Shown piece by piece: positions 24,823-36,353 of a DNA stretch of 64,000 nt (the stretch's first letter is position 1; each line of letters opens with the position of its first letter). The stretch covers positions 16,466 to 80,465 of the forward strand of contig NZ_JACWFH010000016.1 in assembly GCF_019749255.1 (NCBI RefSeq). The letters are read 5' to 3'. The translations under genes and the position numbers were made by a program. The notes beneath the pieces were generated by a model. The model saw only the letters and a program-made list of their open reading frames with translations, was not told the origin of the DNA and ran no database searches. The DNA is from Mesobacillus maritimus. Its GTDB lineage: Bacteria; Bacillota; Bacilli; Bacillales; Cytobacillaceae.

Positions 24823-26250
24823 TTACCTTTTATTTAGTTCTTGTACTAACAGCTTGTTTACCAGTGGTGGGTTGGCTTGACCTTTTGTCGCTTTCATAAT
24901 TTGTCCAACAAAGAAGCCTTTTGCCTTTTCATTTCCACCTTTAAAGTCCTCTAATGGTTTTGGATTGGCATCAATGATTTCGTTGATGATTTTCGTTAAT
25001 TCGCCTTCATCTGAAATCTGAACTAGGCCTTTTTCTTTGACGATTTTCTCAGCATCTCCGCCATTTTCAATTAATTCTTTAAAAACGGTCTTGGCAATTT
25101 TAGATGAGATTGTACCATCAGCGATCAGCTTAATCATTCCAGCTAAGCCTTCAGGGGTTAATGGGACATCATGCAATTCCTTGCCTTCTGCATTTAAGTA
25201 ACCTGAAACATCCCCCATTACCCAGTTTGAAGCTTGTTTCGGCTCTGCTCCTGCCGCACATACTGCTTCAAAGAAATCGGACATTTCCTTTGTGACAGTT
25301 AGAACATTTGCATCATAGGCAGGTAAACCAAGTTCCTCTATATAACGCTTTTTACGAGCATCTGGAAGTTCAGGGATTTCAGCACGAACGCGCGCTTTCC
25401 ACTCTTCATCAATATAAAGGTCGGGTAGATCTGGCTCAGGGAAATAACGGTAGTCATCGGAGCCTTCTTTAACACGCATCAAGACAGTTGTATTGGTTGC
25501 CTCATCAAAACGGCGTGTTTCCTGCTCGATGACACCGCCCGCCCGTAAAACCTCAGCCTGACGCTTTACTTCATATTCGAGCCCTTTACGAACAAAGTTA
25601 AATGAGTTCAGGTTCTTTAACTCTGTCTTTGTACCAAATTCTTTTTGACCTACCGGACGAAGAGAAATATTGGCATCGCAACGAAGTGACCCTTCCTCCA
25701 TTTTACAATCGGATACCCCTGTATATTGAATAATTGATTTTAATTTTTCGAGATAAGCATAGGCTTCATCAGGAGTGCGGATATCTGGCTCAGAAACGAT
25801 TTCTACTAACGGAGTTCCTTGACGATTGTAGTCTACTAAGGAATAGCCATTTCCATGTGTTAATTTTCCCGCATCCTCTTCCATATGGATCCGAGTAATG
25901 CCAATTTTCTTCTTTTCACCGTTAACTTCAATCTCAATCCAACCGTGCTCGCCAATAGGTTTATCAAACTGAGAAATCTGATAAGCCTTAGGGTTGTCTG
26001 GGTAAAAATAATTCTTCCGATCAAATTTTGTTTCCGTTGCAACTTCACAATTCAAAGCCATACATGCCTTCATCGCATAGTCGACCGCTTTTTTGTTTAC
26101 AACAGGCAATACCCCTGGATATCCAAGGTCAATAACCGTTGTATTGGTATTCGGCTCTGCTCCAAAATGGTTTGGGCTGCTTGAAAAGATCTTTGAGTTT
26201 GTTTTCAATTCAACGTGGACCTCAAGTCCAATTACCGTTTCAAATTCCAT
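24823..26250 (-). CDS. gatB: Asp-tRNA(Asn)/Glu-tRNA(Gln) amidotransferase subunit B
   Basis: 475 residues, full length for the family. It binds mischarged Glu-tRNA(Gln) or Asp-tRNA(Asn), phosphorylates it and receives ammonia from GatA. Seen: the N-terminal [23 protein letters not shown] signature, [27 protein letters not shown] block, [13 protein letters not shown], and the C-terminal GatB/YqeY domain ending [19 protein letters not shown]. Last gene of the gatCAB operon, 13 bp after gatA. Confidence 0.97.
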   Translation of the reverse strand: MEFETVIGLEVHVELKTNSKIFSSSPNHFGAEPNTNTTVIDLGYPGVLPVVNKKAVDYAMKACMALNCEVATETKFDRKNYFYPDNPKAYQISQFDKPIGEHGWIEIEVNGEKKKIGITRIHMEEDAGKLTHGNGYSLVDYNRQGTPLVEIVSEPDIRTPDEAYAYLEKLKSIIQYTGVSDCKMEEGSLRCDANISLRPVGQKEFGTKTELKNLNSFNFVRKGLEYEVKRQAEVLRAGGVIEQETRRFDEATNTTVLMRVKEGSDDYRYFPEPDLPDLYIDEEWKARVRAEIPELPDARKKRYIEELGLPAYDANVLTVTKEMSDFFEAVCAAGAEPKQASNWVMGDVSGYLNAEGKELHDVPLTPEGLAGMIKLIADGTISSKIAKTVFKELIENGGDAEKIVKEKGLVQISDEGELTKIINEIIDANPKPLEDFKGGNEKAKGFFVGQIMKATKGQANPPLVNKLLVQELNKR

Positions 26251-26263
26251 TGTTTTTCACCCC

Positions 26264-27721
26264 TTACAATTGTGGTTTTTGTTTATGATAGTCTGTTGCT
26301 TGTTCAAATGCATGCGCCACTTTATACACTAAGCTTTCATCAAAATGCTTTCCAATGATTTGCAACCCTAATGGAAGTCCTTCTGAAAAGCCGCATGGCA
26401 CAGAGATTCCAGGTACACCAGCAAGATTGACTGGAATGGTTAAAATATCGTTCACGTACATCGTCATTGGATCTGCAAGATTTTCACCAATCTTAAAAGC
26501 AGGCGTTGGTGTTGTTGGTCCAATAATGACATCATACTTTTGAAAAATATCTTCAAAGTCTTTCTTGATTAAAGTACGTACTTTTTGTGCCTTTTTATAG
26601 TAGGCATCATAATAACCAGAGCTTAACGCAAAGGTTCCGAGCATAATCCGGCGTTTGACCTCATCTCCGAAGCCTTGCTCACGGGTCATTTTATACATAT
26701 CCAATAAGTTCTGCGCATCTGGTGAACGATAGCCATAACGAACTCCGTCAAAACGTGAAAGATTCGCCGATGCTTCTGAAGAAGATAATAGATAATAAGT
26801 GGATAATGCATATTTGGAATGAGGCAGTGATACTTCTTCCCATGAGGCGCCTAGCTTCTCCAACACCTTTAAGGCATCCAGAACAGATTGTTTTACTTCC
26901 TCTTTGACCCCTTCACCGAGGTACTCCTTCGGAACGGCAATTTTCAACCCCTTAATATCTCCTGACAAAGCACTAACATAATCCGGAACTGCAACGTTCG
27001 CAGAGGTTGAATCCATTTCATCATGACCAGCAATTGCTTTTAAAAGATAAGCGTTATCTTCAACTGTTCTTGTCACCGGTCCAATTTGATCTAAGGAAGA
27101 CGCAAAGGCAACCAATCCGAAACGGGATACAAGACCGTATGTTGGCTTCATGCCAACAACTCCACAGAATGATGCAGGCTGACGAATAGACCCACCTGTA
27201 TCAGACCCCAAAGAAAATAACACTTCGCCAGCAGCAACAGCCGCTGCCGAACCACCAGAAGATCCTCCAGGAACTCTGTCAAGATTCCACGGATTCCTTG
27301 TATCTTTAAATCCTGAGTTTTCTGTTGAGGAACCCATAGCAAACTCATCCATATTCAGCTTACCGATTGTAACAGTTTCTGCCTGATGCAATTTCCCCAT
27401 AACCGTCGCATCATAAATGGGGTCAAAGTTTTCAAGAATTTTACTTGCACAGGTTGTCCGCAAATTCTTAGTCACGATATTATCCTTGATCCCGATTGGC
27501 ATCCCAAATAAAAGACCCTTTTCATCTGCTTGGCCAATTCTTTCATCTAAAGCTTTTGCCTTATTACGAGCATTTTCTTCATCTAATGTTAGAAAAGCTT
27601 GGACTTTCCCTTCTACCTCGCTGATTCGTTTATAAGAAGTCTCAACAAGATCTGAAACAGTAATTTCTTTTTTATGTAATAGTTCATGAAGATCTGATAC
27701 CTTCTGATCAAATAAACTCAT
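26264..27721 (-). CDS. gatA: Asp-tRNA(Asn)/Glu-tRNA(Gln) amidotransferase subunit A
   Basis: 485 residues, the same length as B. subtilis GatA. An amidase-signature enzyme that releases ammonia from glutamine and channels it to GatB. The catalytic triad elements are Lys in [13 protein letters not shown], the [15 protein letters not shown] stretch, and the nucleophile Ser in [19 protein letters not shown] at 27721, 12 bp after gatC. Confidence 0.97.
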   Translation of the reverse strand: MSLFDQKVSDLHELLHKKEITVSDLVETSYKRISEVEGKVQAFLTLDEENARNKAKALDERIGQADEKGLLFGMPIGIKDNIVTKNLRTTCASKILENFDPIYDATVMGKLHQAETVTIGKLNMDEFAMGSSTENSGFKDTRNPWNLDRVPGGSSGGSAAAVAAGEVLFSLGSDTGGSIRQPASFCGVVGMKPTYGLVSRFGLVAFASSLDQIGPVTRTVEDNAYLLKAIAGHDEMDSTSANVAVPDYVSALSGDIKGLKIAVPKEYLGEGVKEEVKQSVLDALKVLEKLGASWEEVSLPHSKYALSTYYLLSSSEASANLSRFDGVRYGYRSPDAQNLLDMYKMTREQGFGDEVKRRIMLGTFALSSGYYDAYYKKAQKVRTLIKKDFEDIFQKYDVIIGPTTPTPAFKIGENLADPMTMYVNDILTIPVNLAGVPGISVPCGFSEGLPLGLQIIGKHFDESLVYKVAHAFEQATDYHKQKPQL

Positions 27722-27733
27722 GGCTTCTCCTCC

Positions 27734-28024
27734 TTACTCAATAATCGGTGGTACTTTGATCTGACCATCCTGATGTTCTGGAGCATTTTTCAACACTTCT
27801 TCATTTGGAAGGCCTGGCTTCGCAACATCTTCTCTCATGACATTCTTGATTTCGAGGACATGAGAAGTTGGCTCTACATGATCCGTATCTACTTCATTTA
27901 ACTGCTCGGCAAATGTAATAATTTTATCTAGCTGCTGAGTGAGAGTGTTCGCCTCTTCCTCCGTTATCGCCAACCTTGCTAAATTTGCTACATGTTTTAC
28001 TTGATCGGTTGAAATCCTTGACAT
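27734..28024 (-). CDS. gatC: Asp-tRNA(Asn)/Glu-tRNA(Gln) amidotransferase subunit C
   Basis: 96 residues, the standard size. It wraps around GatA and stabilises the complex. [33 protein letters not shown] and the [16 protein letters not shown] stretch are typical. The ATG at 28024 follows AAGGAGGTG; the open frame continues upstream but that part is not in the family. First gene of the operon. Confidence 0.96.
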   Translation of the reverse strand: MSRISTDQVKHVANLARLAITEEEANTLTQQLDKIITFAEQLNEVDTDHVEPTSHVLEIKNVMREDVAKPGLPNEEVLKNAPEHQDGQIKVPPIIE

Positions 28025-28147
28025 AAAATGCCACCTCCTTGAAAATTCGCACAATACGCAATAATACTGATGATATCAGACTTTTCCACACTAAAGCAAC
28101 ATAATCTACCCTCTATATTGGTATTTACTTTGAACCTCTTTATGTTT

Positions 28148-28183
28148 TCAAAAATAATCCCCGGCATCGATCGCTAGGCCAGG
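28148..28183 (-). terminator. Terminator of yueI
   Basis: On the minus strand CCTGGC pairs with GCCGGG around CTAGCGATCGAT, followed by GATTATTTTTG, shortly after the yueI stop. Confidence 0.65.
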
Positions 28184-28195
28184 GTGAGGTCAGTT

Positions 28196-28645
28196 TTATT
28201 TTTTGCTAAACAGCGTTTTCACTTTGGTAAAAAAACCAGTACCTTCATGTGGTGCTTCCTCTATTTTTACAATTGGTTTTTTTGATAAACTTATATCCTC
28301 TTTATCAATTGCATAATCATAAGCAAGTACAAGACCGTACTCAGAGTCATGCTCTTTGTTGGTCACAATTTTATAGGGAACCTTCATGCCATCTGCTAAC
28401 GCAATGTATTTTGAATAAAAAGTATAATTCATATTTCCATTTAGGTAAATCTGGGCACCTTTGTTGCTTTCTAGTAGTTGTTTAAACTCAGGTTCAATTT
28501 GCTTTTTTCTAACCTCTGCCTTTGACAGCGCGACGACCACCCTCTCGCGGATTGTTCCAAGAAATTTCCGTCTTTCGTCAGGTTTAGTCTGCTTCGCCCC
28601 ATGAATTCCCTGCTGTAGGATATCATCCAAATTTTGCTTGCCCAC
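28196..28645 (-). CDS. yueI: YueI-family (DUF1694) protein
   Basis: 149 residues. LDDILQQGIHGAKQTKPDERRKFLGTIRERVVVALSKAEV is the family N terminus, and SEYGLVLAYDYAIDKEDI lies in the middle. The fold is related to ribosomal L7Ae-like proteins in some annotations; function is unknown. GTG at 28645 follows GGGGTGACAAA. In B. subtilis yueI stands next to the nicotinamidase and pncB genes; here it is 7 kb from them, on the far side of gatCAB. Confidence 0.85.
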   Translation of the reverse strand: MGKQNLDDILQQGIHGAKQTKPDERRKFLGTIRERVVVALSKAEVRKKQIEPEFKQLLESNKGAQIYLNGNMNYTFYSKYIALADGMKVPYKIVTNKEHDSEYGLVLAYDYAIDKEDISLSKKPIVKIEEAPHEGTGFFTKVKTLFSKK

Positions 28646-28793
28646 TTTGTCACCCCCAATATCTCCCTATTTATTTATGATGTTAAACAAAAAAGGTGCA
28701 CACCTTCAACTAGTTAGGTCTAACTATAGTAATTGTTGGTAAGTGCTTCTTGCTTTGCTTTGGCACTAAACCACGTACTGGGTTTATATGGTT

Positions 28794-28946
28794 TATGAAG
28801 CGGGATTCCCTGTGATTCTCAGCTGGATTCCGGGTTCATGCACCTTATGAAGCAGGGTTTCTCCTGATTCTCAGCTGCATTCCAGGTTCATACGCCTTTA
28901 TGAAGTGGGGTTCTTCCTGTTTCTCAGCTCGATTCCAGGTTCATCC
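28794..28946. repeat. Tandem array, 3 units of 52-53 bp, with a CAGCTG core
   Basis: TATGAAG recurs at 28794, 28846 and 28899. Each unit reads TATGAAGC-GG-TT, then GATTCTCAGCTG, ATTCC and GGTTCAT. The TTCAT end of one unit and the ATGAA start of the next form a short dyad. It lies in the 546-bp gap between yueI and aceA, of which the rest shows only the aceA terminator. Confidence 0.75.
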
Positions 28947-29086
28947 CCCCCACTAGCTTCACTAGATTCCTGCTCTCCATTAACATCTTTTCGCTGTTCA
29001 CTCACGCTACTACAGTTTTCATCAGAATCCTTTTATAGGTGTCTCTAACCTACCCCTCGCTTCCTAATTTTAACCTATTAAGGAAG

Positions 29087-29115
29087 AAAAAAAACCTTCT
29101 CCATACTGGAGAAGG
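29087..29115 (-). terminator. Terminator of aceA
   Basis: CCTTCTCC and GGAGAAGG form a perfect stem with a five-base loop; on the minus strand TTTTTTTTC follows. Confidence 0.9.
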
Positions 29116-29191
29116 CAAATAGGAGATATATAGGTGAAAATCAACATAACACAACGTAGTGATTGTATAACAACTAGTTCAGACGAAAAGA

Positions 29192-30478
29192 TTACTTAGA
29201 AGAAGTGGTGAATTGCTCTTCTTCAGTTGAGCCTTTAAGGGCGGTCGTTGAAGATGTTCCGCCAGTGATGGTCATAGCTACTTGATCGAAATAACCTGTT
29301 CCAACTTCACGTTGGTGTCTTGTAGCTGTATAGCCATATTGCTCGCTATCAAATTCAGCTTGTTGAAGCTTGGAGTATGCAGCCATTCCATGATCTTTGT
29401 AGCCACGAGCTAATTCGAACATGCTGTGGTTCAACGCATGGAAACCTGCAAGTGTAACGAATTGGAACTTGTAACCCATTTTTCCAAGCTCTCTTTGGAA
29501 CTTCTCAATCGTTTCGTCATCCAATTTCTTCTTCCAGTTGAAAGAAGGAGAGCAGTTATATGCGAGAAGCTTACCAGGGAATTTCTCATGGATAGCTTCA
29601 GCAAAACGTTTTGCTTCTTCAAGACTTGGTTCAGAAGTTTCACACCAGATTAAGTCTGCATATGGCGCATATGCTAGCCCGCGAGCAATTGCCTGATCAA
29701 GACCAGCTTTTGTGCGGAAGAAGCCTTCCGGAGTACGCTCGCCAGTGATAAACGGTGCATCAACTGGATCCACATCACTTGTGATTAAGTCAGCTGCATT
29801 TGCATCTGTACGAGCAACAACAAGTGTTGGCGTTCCCATTACATCAGCTGCAAGGCGGGCAGAGATTAAGTTACGAACCGCTGTTTGAGTTGGAAGCAAT
29901 ACTTTTCCACCAAGGTGACCGCATTTCTTTTCAGAAGAAAGCTGATCTTCAAAGTGGACGCCTGCTGCTCCTGCCTCAATCATCCCCTTCATTAATTCGA
30001 AAACGTTCAACTGGCCACCAAAACCTGCTTCAGCATCAGCCACGATTGGAGCGAACCAGTCGATAGAGTCGTCTCCCTCAGAATGAGTAATTTGATCTGC
30101 ACGTTGAAGCGCTTGGTTGATTCGCTTTACTACAGATGGAACACTGTTTGCTGGATATAAACTTTGGTCTGGATACATTTGACCTGAAAGGTTGGCATCG
30201 GCAGCTACCTGCCACCCGCTTAAGTAAATGGCCTTTAGCCCAGCTTTCACCTGCTGAACAGCCTGATTTCCTGTTAAAGCGCCAAGTGCGTTTACGAAGT
30301 CCTCTTCGTTCACAAGCTTCCATAGCTTCTCTGCACCACGACGCGCTAATGTATATTCAATGTCAATAGATCCTCGTAGTTTAATAACCTCTTCGGCAGA
30401 ATAAGGTCTTTCAATCCCTTTCCAACGTGCATCCATTTCCCAGCTTTCCTGTAATTGCTTTGCTCTTAAATCTGTCAT
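29192..30478 (-). CDS. aceA: Isocitrate lyase
   Basis: Splits isocitrate to glyoxylate and succinate in the glyoxylate shunt. 428 residues from the ATG at 30478, eight bases after AGGAGG. The catalytic loop KKCGH is at about 184-188; other family stretches are [34 protein letters not shown] and [13 protein letters not shown]. Not all bacilli have the shunt, so it points to growth on acetate or fatty acids. No malate synthase gene is in the window. It is monocistronic, with a promoter at 30616-30643. Confidence 0.96.
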   Translation of the reverse strand: MTDLRAKQLQESWEMDARWKGIERPYSAEEVIKLRGSIDIEYTLARRGAEKLWKLVNEEDFVNALGALTGNQAVQQVKAGLKAIYLSGWQVAADANLSGQMYPDQSLYPANSVPSVVKRINQALQRADQITHSEGDDSIDWFAPIVADAEAGFGGQLNVFELMKGMIEAGAAGVHFEDQLSSEKKCGHLGGKVLLPTQTAVRNLISARLAADVMGTPTLVVARTDANAADLITSDVDPVDAPFITGERTPEGFFRTKAGLDQAIARGLAYAPYADLIWCETSEPSLEEAKRFAEAIHEKFPGKLLAYNCSPSFNWKKKLDDETIEKFQRELGKMGYKFQFVTLAGFHALNHSMFELARGYKDHGMAAYSKLQQAEFDSEQYGYTATRHQREVGTGYFDQVAMTITGGTSSTTALKGSTEEEQFTTSSK

Positions 30479-30615
30479 CAATAATTCCTCCTAACAAAAT
30501 ATAATTCTATTAATCTTGGTTAAAATACAGAAACGGCTTAAAGTCTCTGTTTAGATTAACCAACTAATCAGTAAGTTCATGTTGTTATATTACAGTTAAT
30601 TGTTTAACTATTTGT

Positions 30616-30651
30616 ATTATATAACAGGTAATTTAAATTGCAACGGTTTTA
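30616..30651 (-). promoter_or_regulatory. aceA promoter with a weak cre-like overlap
   Basis: On the minus strand TTGCAA (30643-30638), a 16-base spacer and TATAAT (30621-30616), about 135 bp before the aceA start. The sequence overlapping the -35 (TAAAACCGTTGCAA) matches the CcpA cre consensus at 11 of 14 positions, so catabolite repression is possible but unproven. The rest of the 30482-30798 gap shows only the pycA terminator. Confidence 0.5.
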
Positions 30652-30742
30652 CACTATTTTTTTTGAATATTCATTCGACAATTGTTTGAGTTAGGGAAAC
30701 AATTTTCAATCGGGCTAAGAATCAACATGCTATTTCGAGGCG

Positions 30743-30781
30743 AAAAAAAGCGTATAAGGGAGTCCCTTACACGCTTTTTTG
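30743..30781 (-). terminator. Terminator of pycA
   Basis: AAAAAAGCGT pairs with ACGCTTTTTT, with an inner AGGGA/TCCCT stem; on the minus strand a run of T follows the stem. Confidence 0.9.
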
Positions 30782-30798
30782 GCTATCTATAAAACTTT

Positions 30799-33700
30799 TT
30801 AAATTGTGCTTAGTACGTCTTGATTCGGTTTCGATTCTGCCACAGCTTGAGCTTGTTTGTCTACCTCAATAAGCAGATCCCCAGGTGCGATGGAATCGCC
30901 ACCTTGAACGTAAATATCTTTGACCACACCTGAAAAAGGTGCCTGAATGGTTGTTTCCATCTTCATTGCCTCTGTAATGATTAAATGATCCCCTTGACTC
31001 ACACTTTCTCCTTTTTCAACAAGAACTTTAATGACAGTACCAGGCATTGTACCTGCAATATGCTGTTCATTTTTAGGATCCGCTTTTACTTTAGATGTCA
31101 CTGAGGATTTCACACTTTCATCCTTGATGACAATTTCCCGCTGCTGCCCGTTCAATTCAAAATAAACAACGCGAGTACCGTCAGCATGTGCCTGACCGAT
31201 GGAAACTAGTTTTACAATTAAAGTCTTACCTGTTTCAATTTCAACCTCAATTTCTTCTCCTAAATTCATGCCGTAGAAGAACGTTGGGGTATCAAGCTTA
31301 GAGACATCTCCGAAATTCTCTATTTTCTTGGTGTAGTCCTGGAACACCTTTGGATATAGAGCATACGTGATGACATCATGGTCTGTAACTTGACGACCAA
31401 GCTCTTGATAAAGTTGATTTCGTAGTGCTGTAAAATCAACCTCCTCTAGAAGCTCACCAGGTCGAACCGTAATTGGCTGTTTTCCTTTTAAAATCACCTT
31501 TTGGAGTTCCTTAGGGAATCCTCCTGCCGGCTGCCCTAAATAGCCTTCAAACATTTCGATGACAGAGTCAGGAAAGTCAATCTTGTCTCCTTTTTCAAGG
31601 ACGTCTTGTTCTGATAAATCATTTTGCACCATGAATAAAGCCATATCTCCGACTACTTTTGACGAAGGAGTTACCTTCACAATATCGCCAAACATGAGAT
31701 TAACACGCTTATACATCTCTTTTACTTCTTCCCAGCGTTCGCCAAGACCTACAGCCTTTGCTTGTTGCTGCAGATTGCTATATTGTCCACCAGGCATTTC
31801 ATGCTGATAAACTTCAGGATGTGGCGCAATCATGCCACTTTCAAAGTCCTGATAAAATTTGCGGACACCTTCCCAATATTTTGTTACCTGTTCCAAGTTA
31901 TCGATATTTAAAGCAGGCTCTCGCTCGGTGCCTTTAAGTGCATAATAAAGTGAATTTGCACTTGGTTGTGACGTCATTCCTGCCATTGAGCTTGCAGCGA
32001 CATCAACGATATCTACACCGGCATCAATTGCCTTAGCATACGTGTAAATCCCGTTTCCACTTGTATCATGCATGTGTAGGTGAATTGGAAGGTCAACCGT
32101 ATCTTTTAACTCCGAAATCAACCTGTATGCTGCCTGTGGTTTTAATAAACCTGCCATATCCTTAATCGCTAAAATATGTGCCCCTTGATTTTCAAGTTCT
32201 TTTGCCATGTCTTTATAATACTGAATATTGTATTTAGGACGTGCTGGGTCATCGATATCCCCTGTATAACAGATCGCCGCCTCAGCAATTTTTCCTGTTT
32301 GGCGCACCGCATCAATGGCGGTTTCCATTCCTTTTACCCAGTTTAAGCTATCAAAGATACGGAATACGTCAATTCCAGCATCAGCTGACTGCTTGACGAA
32401 CTCATAGATGACGTTATCAGGGTAATTTTTATATCCTACCGCATTTGATGCGCGTAGAAGCATTTGAAATAGCACATTCGGAATTTGCTGTCTTAATGTA
32501 ATCAGCCTTTTCCAAGGGTCCTCACTCAAGAAGCGGTAAGATACATCAAACGTTGCCCCACCCCACATTTCAAGTGAAAATAAGTCTGGTAACAATTTTG
32601 AGGTTGGCTCAGCAATATGTGTTAGATCATTGGTCCGTACACGAGTTGCAAGTAAGGACTGATGGGCATCACGGAACGTCGTGTCTGTTAACAGCACTTC
32701 TTTACGTGATTTCACCCATTCTGCCAGTCCCCTTGCCCCTTTTTCGTCTAAAATTTGCTTTGTTCCTGCAGGTGCTGAATCTAACGTTTCAAACTTTGGA
32801 ATGTAAAGCTCATCAAACATAGGCTTTTGTTTCTTTTCAATCCCCGGGAAACCGTTAATCGTAACATTGCCAATATAGCTAAGCAATTTGGTTCCGCGGT
32901 CTTTTCGCTTAGGAAAAATAAACAGTTCCGGTGTAGTATCGATAAAGGACGTATCATAATTTCCGGTAATAAATTTCTCGTGAACCATAACATTTTCGAG
33001 GAACGGAATATTCGTCTTGATTCCACGAATTCGGAACTCTTTTAAGTTTCGAAGCATTTTCGAAGCTGCTTGCTCAAATGTCATCGCATGTGTAGACACT
33101 TTTACAAGAAGCGAATCGTAATAAGGGGTAATGACGGCACCTTGATAGCCATTCCCTGCATCCAAACGAACGCCAAAGCCACCACCAGAACGGTAAGCCA
33201 TAATTTTTCCTGTATCTGGCATAAAATCATTCAATGGGTCTTCCGTTGTCACACGTGACTGAATCGCATAGCCATGTGTAAAGATCTCCTTTTGCGCTGG
33301 GATTCCAACCTTTTCACTGTGTAATGCATGTCCTTGCGCAATTAACACTTGGGATTGAACAATGTCAATTCCAGTAACCATTTCCGTGATTGTATGCTCA
33401 ACCTGAACGCGCGGGTTGACTTCAATAAAGTAAAATTGATTATCAGATACAAGGAACTCCACTGTTCCTGCGTTTAAATAGTCAACATTCTTCATTAGTT
33501 TAACAGCTGCATCACAAATCTCATTCCGCAGATTCTCTGGCAAAGACACACATGGAGCCACTTCAACCACTTTTTGGTGACGACGCTGTACAGAACAATC
33601 GCGCTCATATAGATGAACGATATTCCCTTCGTGATCCCCTAAAATTTGTACTTCAATATGCTTTGGATTTTGAACTAATTTTTCAACATATACTTCGTCA

Positions 33701-34290
33701 TTTCCGAAAGCAGCCTTTGCTTCTGATTTTGCTCGTGCATATGCTTCTTTAACATCTTCAATCTTGTTTACAATCCGCATTCCCCGGCCACCGCCACCGA
33801 GTGAAGCTTTAATGATGATTGGGAAACCATGTTGAGCACCAAAGGAGATGACTTCATCCACAGAGGATACCGGCCCATCCGTTCCTGGGATAACAGGAAT
33901 ACCTGCCAATTGTGCTTGCGTTCTTGCTTTAACTTTGTCACCAAACATGTCTAAATGCTTTGTTTCAGGTCCAATAAAAATAATTCCTTCTTCATCACAT
34001 CTTCTCGCAAACTCAATGTTTTCTGATAAAAATCCATAACCTGGATGGATGGCATCAACTTGAGCTTGTTTCGCAATTCGAATAATGTCTTCGATATCCA
34101 AGTAGGCATCAATCGGCTTTTTGCCTTCTCCTACAAGATACGCTTCATCCGCCTTATAACGGTGGTAAGCTCCTAAATCTTCCTTTGAATAAATCGCTAC
34201 AGTGCGAATATGTAACTCCGTACAGGCCCGAAACACCCGAATCGCAATTTCGCCACGATTTGCTACTAACACCTTATTTATTTTCTTCAT
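30799..34290 (-). CDS. pycA: Pyruvate carboxylase
   Basis: 1163 residues, single-chain type. Carboxylates pyruvate to oxaloacetate to refill the TCA cycle. Domains: biotin carboxylase (about 1-450; KKINKVLVANRGEIAIRVFRA, ATP loop ASLGGGGRGMRIV, FIEVNPRVQVEHTITE); carboxyltransferase (about 535-805; LLTDTTFRDAHQSLLATRVRT, with the metal-binding HLHMHDTSGNG); allosteric linker; and biotinyl domain with the biotinylated Lys in ITEAMKMETT near the C terminus. ATG at 34290. It pairs functionally with aceA downstream: both set the four-carbon pool, though each has its own terminator. Confidence 0.97.
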   Translation of the reverse strand: MKKINKVLVANRGEIAIRVFRACTELHIRTVAIYSKEDLGAYHRYKADEAYLVGEGKKPIDAYLDIEDIIRIAKQAQVDAIHPGYGFLSENIEFARRCDEEGIIFIGPETKHLDMFGDKVKARTQAQLAGIPVIPGTDGPVSSVDEVISFGAQHGFPIIIKASLGGGGRGMRIVNKIEDVKEAYARAKSEAKAAFGNDEVYVEKLVQNPKHIEVQILGDHEGNIVHLYERDCSVQRRHQKVVEVAPCVSLPENLRNEICDAAVKLMKNVDYLNAGTVEFLVSDNQFYFIEVNPRVQVEHTITEMVTGIDIVQSQVLIAQGHALHSEKVGIPAQKEIFTHGYAIQSRVTTEDPLNDFMPDTGKIMAYRSGGGFGVRLDAGNGYQGAVITPYYDSLLVKVSTHAMTFEQAASKMLRNLKEFRIRGIKTNIPFLENVMVHEKFITGNYDTSFIDTTPELFIFPKRKDRGTKLLSYIGNVTINGFPGIEKKQKPMFDELYIPKFETLDSAPAGTKQILDEKGARGLAEWVKSRKEVLLTDTTFRDAHQSLLATRVRTNDLTHIAEPTSKLLPDLFSLEMWGGATFDVSYRFLSEDPWKRLITLRQQIPNVLFQMLLRASNAVGYKNYPDNVIYEFVKQSADAGIDVFRIFDSLNWVKGMETAIDAVRQTGKIAEAAICYTGDIDDPARPKYNIQYYKDMAKELENQGAHILAIKDMAGLLKPQAAYRLISELKDTVDLPIHLHMHDTSGNGIYTYAKAIDAGVDIVDVAASSMAGMTSQPSANSLYYALKGTEREPALNIDNLEQVTKYWEGVRKFYQDFESGMIAPHPEVYQHEMPGGQYSNLQQQAKAVGLGERWEEVKEMYKRVNLMFGDIVKVTPSSKVVGDMALFMVQNDLSEQDVLEKGDKIDFPDSVIEMFEGYLGQPAGGFPKELQKVILKGKQPITVRPGELLEEVDFTALRNQLYQELGRQVTDHDVITYALYPKVFQDYTKKIENFGDVSKLDTPTFFYGMNLGEEIEVEIETGKTLIVKLVSIGQAHADGTRVVYFELNGQQREIVIKDESVKSSVTSKVKADPKNEQHIAGTMPGTVIKVLVEKGESVSQGDHLIITEAMKMETTIQAPFSGVVKDIYVQGGDSIAPGDLLIEVDKQAQAVAESKPNQDVLSTI

Positions 34291-34707
34291 AACAACACGC
34301 CTTTCATGAAATTAGTAAATAATTAAAGATGAGTAAAAGAGTCAATTATGTGAGGGCAAATACTTTTTAAAAAGAAAAAGAGTAATAGATTAAGTGTCTT
34401 TCTCCCATCCAATCTAGGATGATGAGATGTAGCCAATTCCTATCTGGGTATCTGGAAGTAGTAAAAATACCTACCTTTCAAAAACGCTCTTATTAAAGCA
34501 GATAAGCGGAAGGTATAGTGACAGAATTTTTTAAATATAACTACCATTATATTTTAAGTTTGCTAATCATTCAATATTTTAATAAATTTCAGTCTAAAGA
34601 CAGTCCGGAGTTACCGTTTATCCGGCCCCCAAAATATTGAATTGACAAAAGGGAGAATACTTAAAAGAAGGCTGTTGGGCATCATGCCAACAACCTTCCT
34701 TTTTTAA
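34291..34707. other. Intergenic region, 417 bp, upstream of pycA
   Basis: A/T-rich; expected to hold the pycA promoter, but no hexamer pair is convincing. The pruA hairpin lies at its right end. No coding signal. Confidence 0.4.
34664..34698 (-). terminator. Terminator of pruA
   Basis: GAAGGCTGTTGGGC (34667-34680) pairs with GCCAACAACCTTC (34686-34698) around ATCAT; on the minus strand TTTTAAG follows, on the plus strand a longer T run. Confidence 0.75.
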
Positions 34708-36255
34708 CTAAAACATTTCTGAGGTGGTTTGTGCTTGCATATGAAGGAGCAAATAATCTGGTCCTCCTGCTTTCGAGTCCGTTCCAGACATATTAAATCC
34801 TCCAAATGGCTGGTACCCAACAATCGCACCGGTACATCCGCGGTTAAAATAGAGATTCCCTACATGAAAGTCTTCACGGGCCTTTTGAATCTTCTCACGG
34901 TTTCGAGTGATGACCGCTCCTGTCAAACCATAGTCTGTTTGATTGGCCATTTGGATTGCCTGATCAAAGTCTTTGGCCTTTGTAAACCCAACAACAGGAC
35001 CAAATATCTCTTCTTGCATGAGGCGACAATCTGGTGCTAGATCCGCAACAACAGTTGGTTCAATAAAGTACCCTGTTGAAGAATCGCCTTTTCCTCCAGC
35101 AACGAGTCTTCCTTCGCTTTTTCCGATCTCAATGTAGTTCATAATTTTCTCGTATGCACTCTGGTCTATAACCGGCCCCATAAAATTGGAGACATTCGTC
35201 GGGTCCCCCATTTTTAGCGCCTTTGTTAATTCAATAACACGAGCTAATACTTTCTCATAAACCTCCTCGACCACAATGGCTCTAGAACATGCCGAACATT
35301 TTTGACCGGAAAAGCCAAAGGCAGACGTAACGATAGACTGCGCGGCCAACTCTAAATCGGCCTCACTATCAACTACGATCGTGTCCTTCCCACCCATCTC
35401 GGCAATCACTCGCTTTAGCCATATCTGTCCTTCTTGCACTTTGGAGGCACGCTCATTGATTCGAACCCCTACATCACGTGAGCCGGTAAACGAGATAAAT
35501 CGAGTGTTTTTATGGTCAACTAGATAATCCCCAATTTCCGAGCCACTTCCAGGAATAAAATTGAGTACCCCCTTTGGAAGTCCCGCCTCCTGTAGGACTT
35601 CAACAAACTTTGCCGCAACAATTGGCGTGTTGGAGGCTGGTTTTAGTAGAACGGTATTCCCCGTCACGATAGCAGCCACAGTAGTTCCCGCCATTATCGC
35701 GAAAGGAAAGTTCCAAGGAGGGATAATCACCCCAACTCCAAGGGGGATATAGTGATAACGGTTATATTCGTTTGGACGACTTTCGACCGGGACGCCGTCC
35801 TTAAGCTTTATCATTTGCCTTGCATAATACTCAAGAAAATCGATGGCCTCAGCCGTATCGGCATCAGCCTCCCGCCAAGGTTTACCGGCTTCTTTTGTTA
35901 ACAATGCGGAAAACTCATGTTTTCGGCGGCGAATAATTGCTGCAGCCTTAAATAAAATATCTGCGCGCACTTCAGCCTTCGTTTTTCTCCAAGTTTTAAA
36001 GGCTTCTTGAGCTGCCTGCATGGCAGTTTCTGCTAAGCCTCTGTTTGCCAGGGACACCCGCCCAATGACTTCATTCTTATTTGCAGGATTATAGGAAACT
36101 AGTTTTTTCGCCGTTGTCACACGCTCGCCGCCGATTAAAAGGTCATATTCATTGCCTAAATACCTCTCAACTGTCTTTAGCCCTGCCAAGTACGCCTTCC
36201 GATTTTCCTCAATCGTAAAATCAGTAAAAGGCTCGTGTCTGTAAGGCTGAACCAC
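34708..36255 (-). CDS. pruA: L-glutamate gamma-semialdehyde (1-pyrroline-5-carboxylate) dehydrogenase
   Basis: 515 residues, the exact length of the Bacillus RocA/YcgN group. Oxidises glutamate-5-semialdehyde to glutamate with NAD+ in proline and arginine breakdown. Motifs: [19 protein letters not shown] NAD pocket, FTGSRDVG, catalytic Glu in VIAEMGGKD, catalytic Cys in [11 protein letters not shown], and [10 protein letters not shown]. The GTG at 36255, preceded by GGAGGGG, gives the family N terminus ([12 protein letters not shown]); the frame runs on to 36339 without support. The partner proline dehydrogenase gene is not in the window. Confidence 0.95.
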   Translation of the reverse strand: MVQPYRHEPFTDFTIEENRKAYLAGLKTVERYLGNEYDLLIGGERVTTAKKLVSYNPANKNEVIGRVSLANRGLAETAMQAAQEAFKTWRKTKAEVRADILFKAAAIIRRRKHEFSALLTKEAGKPWREADADTAEAIDFLEYYARQMIKLKDGVPVESRPNEYNRYHYIPLGVGVIIPPWNFPFAIMAGTTVAAIVTGNTVLLKPASNTPIVAAKFVEVLQEAGLPKGVLNFIPGSGSEIGDYLVDHKNTRFISFTGSRDVGVRINERASKVQEGQIWLKRVIAEMGGKDTIVVDSEADLELAAQSIVTSAFGFSGQKCSACSRAIVVEEVYEKVLARVIELTKALKMGDPTNVSNFMGPVIDQSAYEKIMNYIEIGKSEGRLVAGGKGDSSTGYFIEPTVVADLAPDCRLMQEEIFGPVVGFTKAKDFDQAIQMANQTDYGLTGAVITRNREKIQKAREDFHVGNLYFNRGCTGAIVGYQPFGGFNMSGTDSKAGGPDYLLLHMQAQTTSEMF

Positions 36256-36353
36256 ATGATCCCCTCCTGTTGTTGTAGCGTTTCCAATTTTCCACTTTAA
36301 GTGTAGCATGGGACAAATTCCCAGTTCAAAGGTTGGCAATTTGGTATTCTTTG

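Noticed and set aside
36256..36339. N-terminal extension of pruA
   Set aside because: The family starts at the GTG at 36255 behind GGAGGGG; the extension has no similarity or ribosome-binding site.
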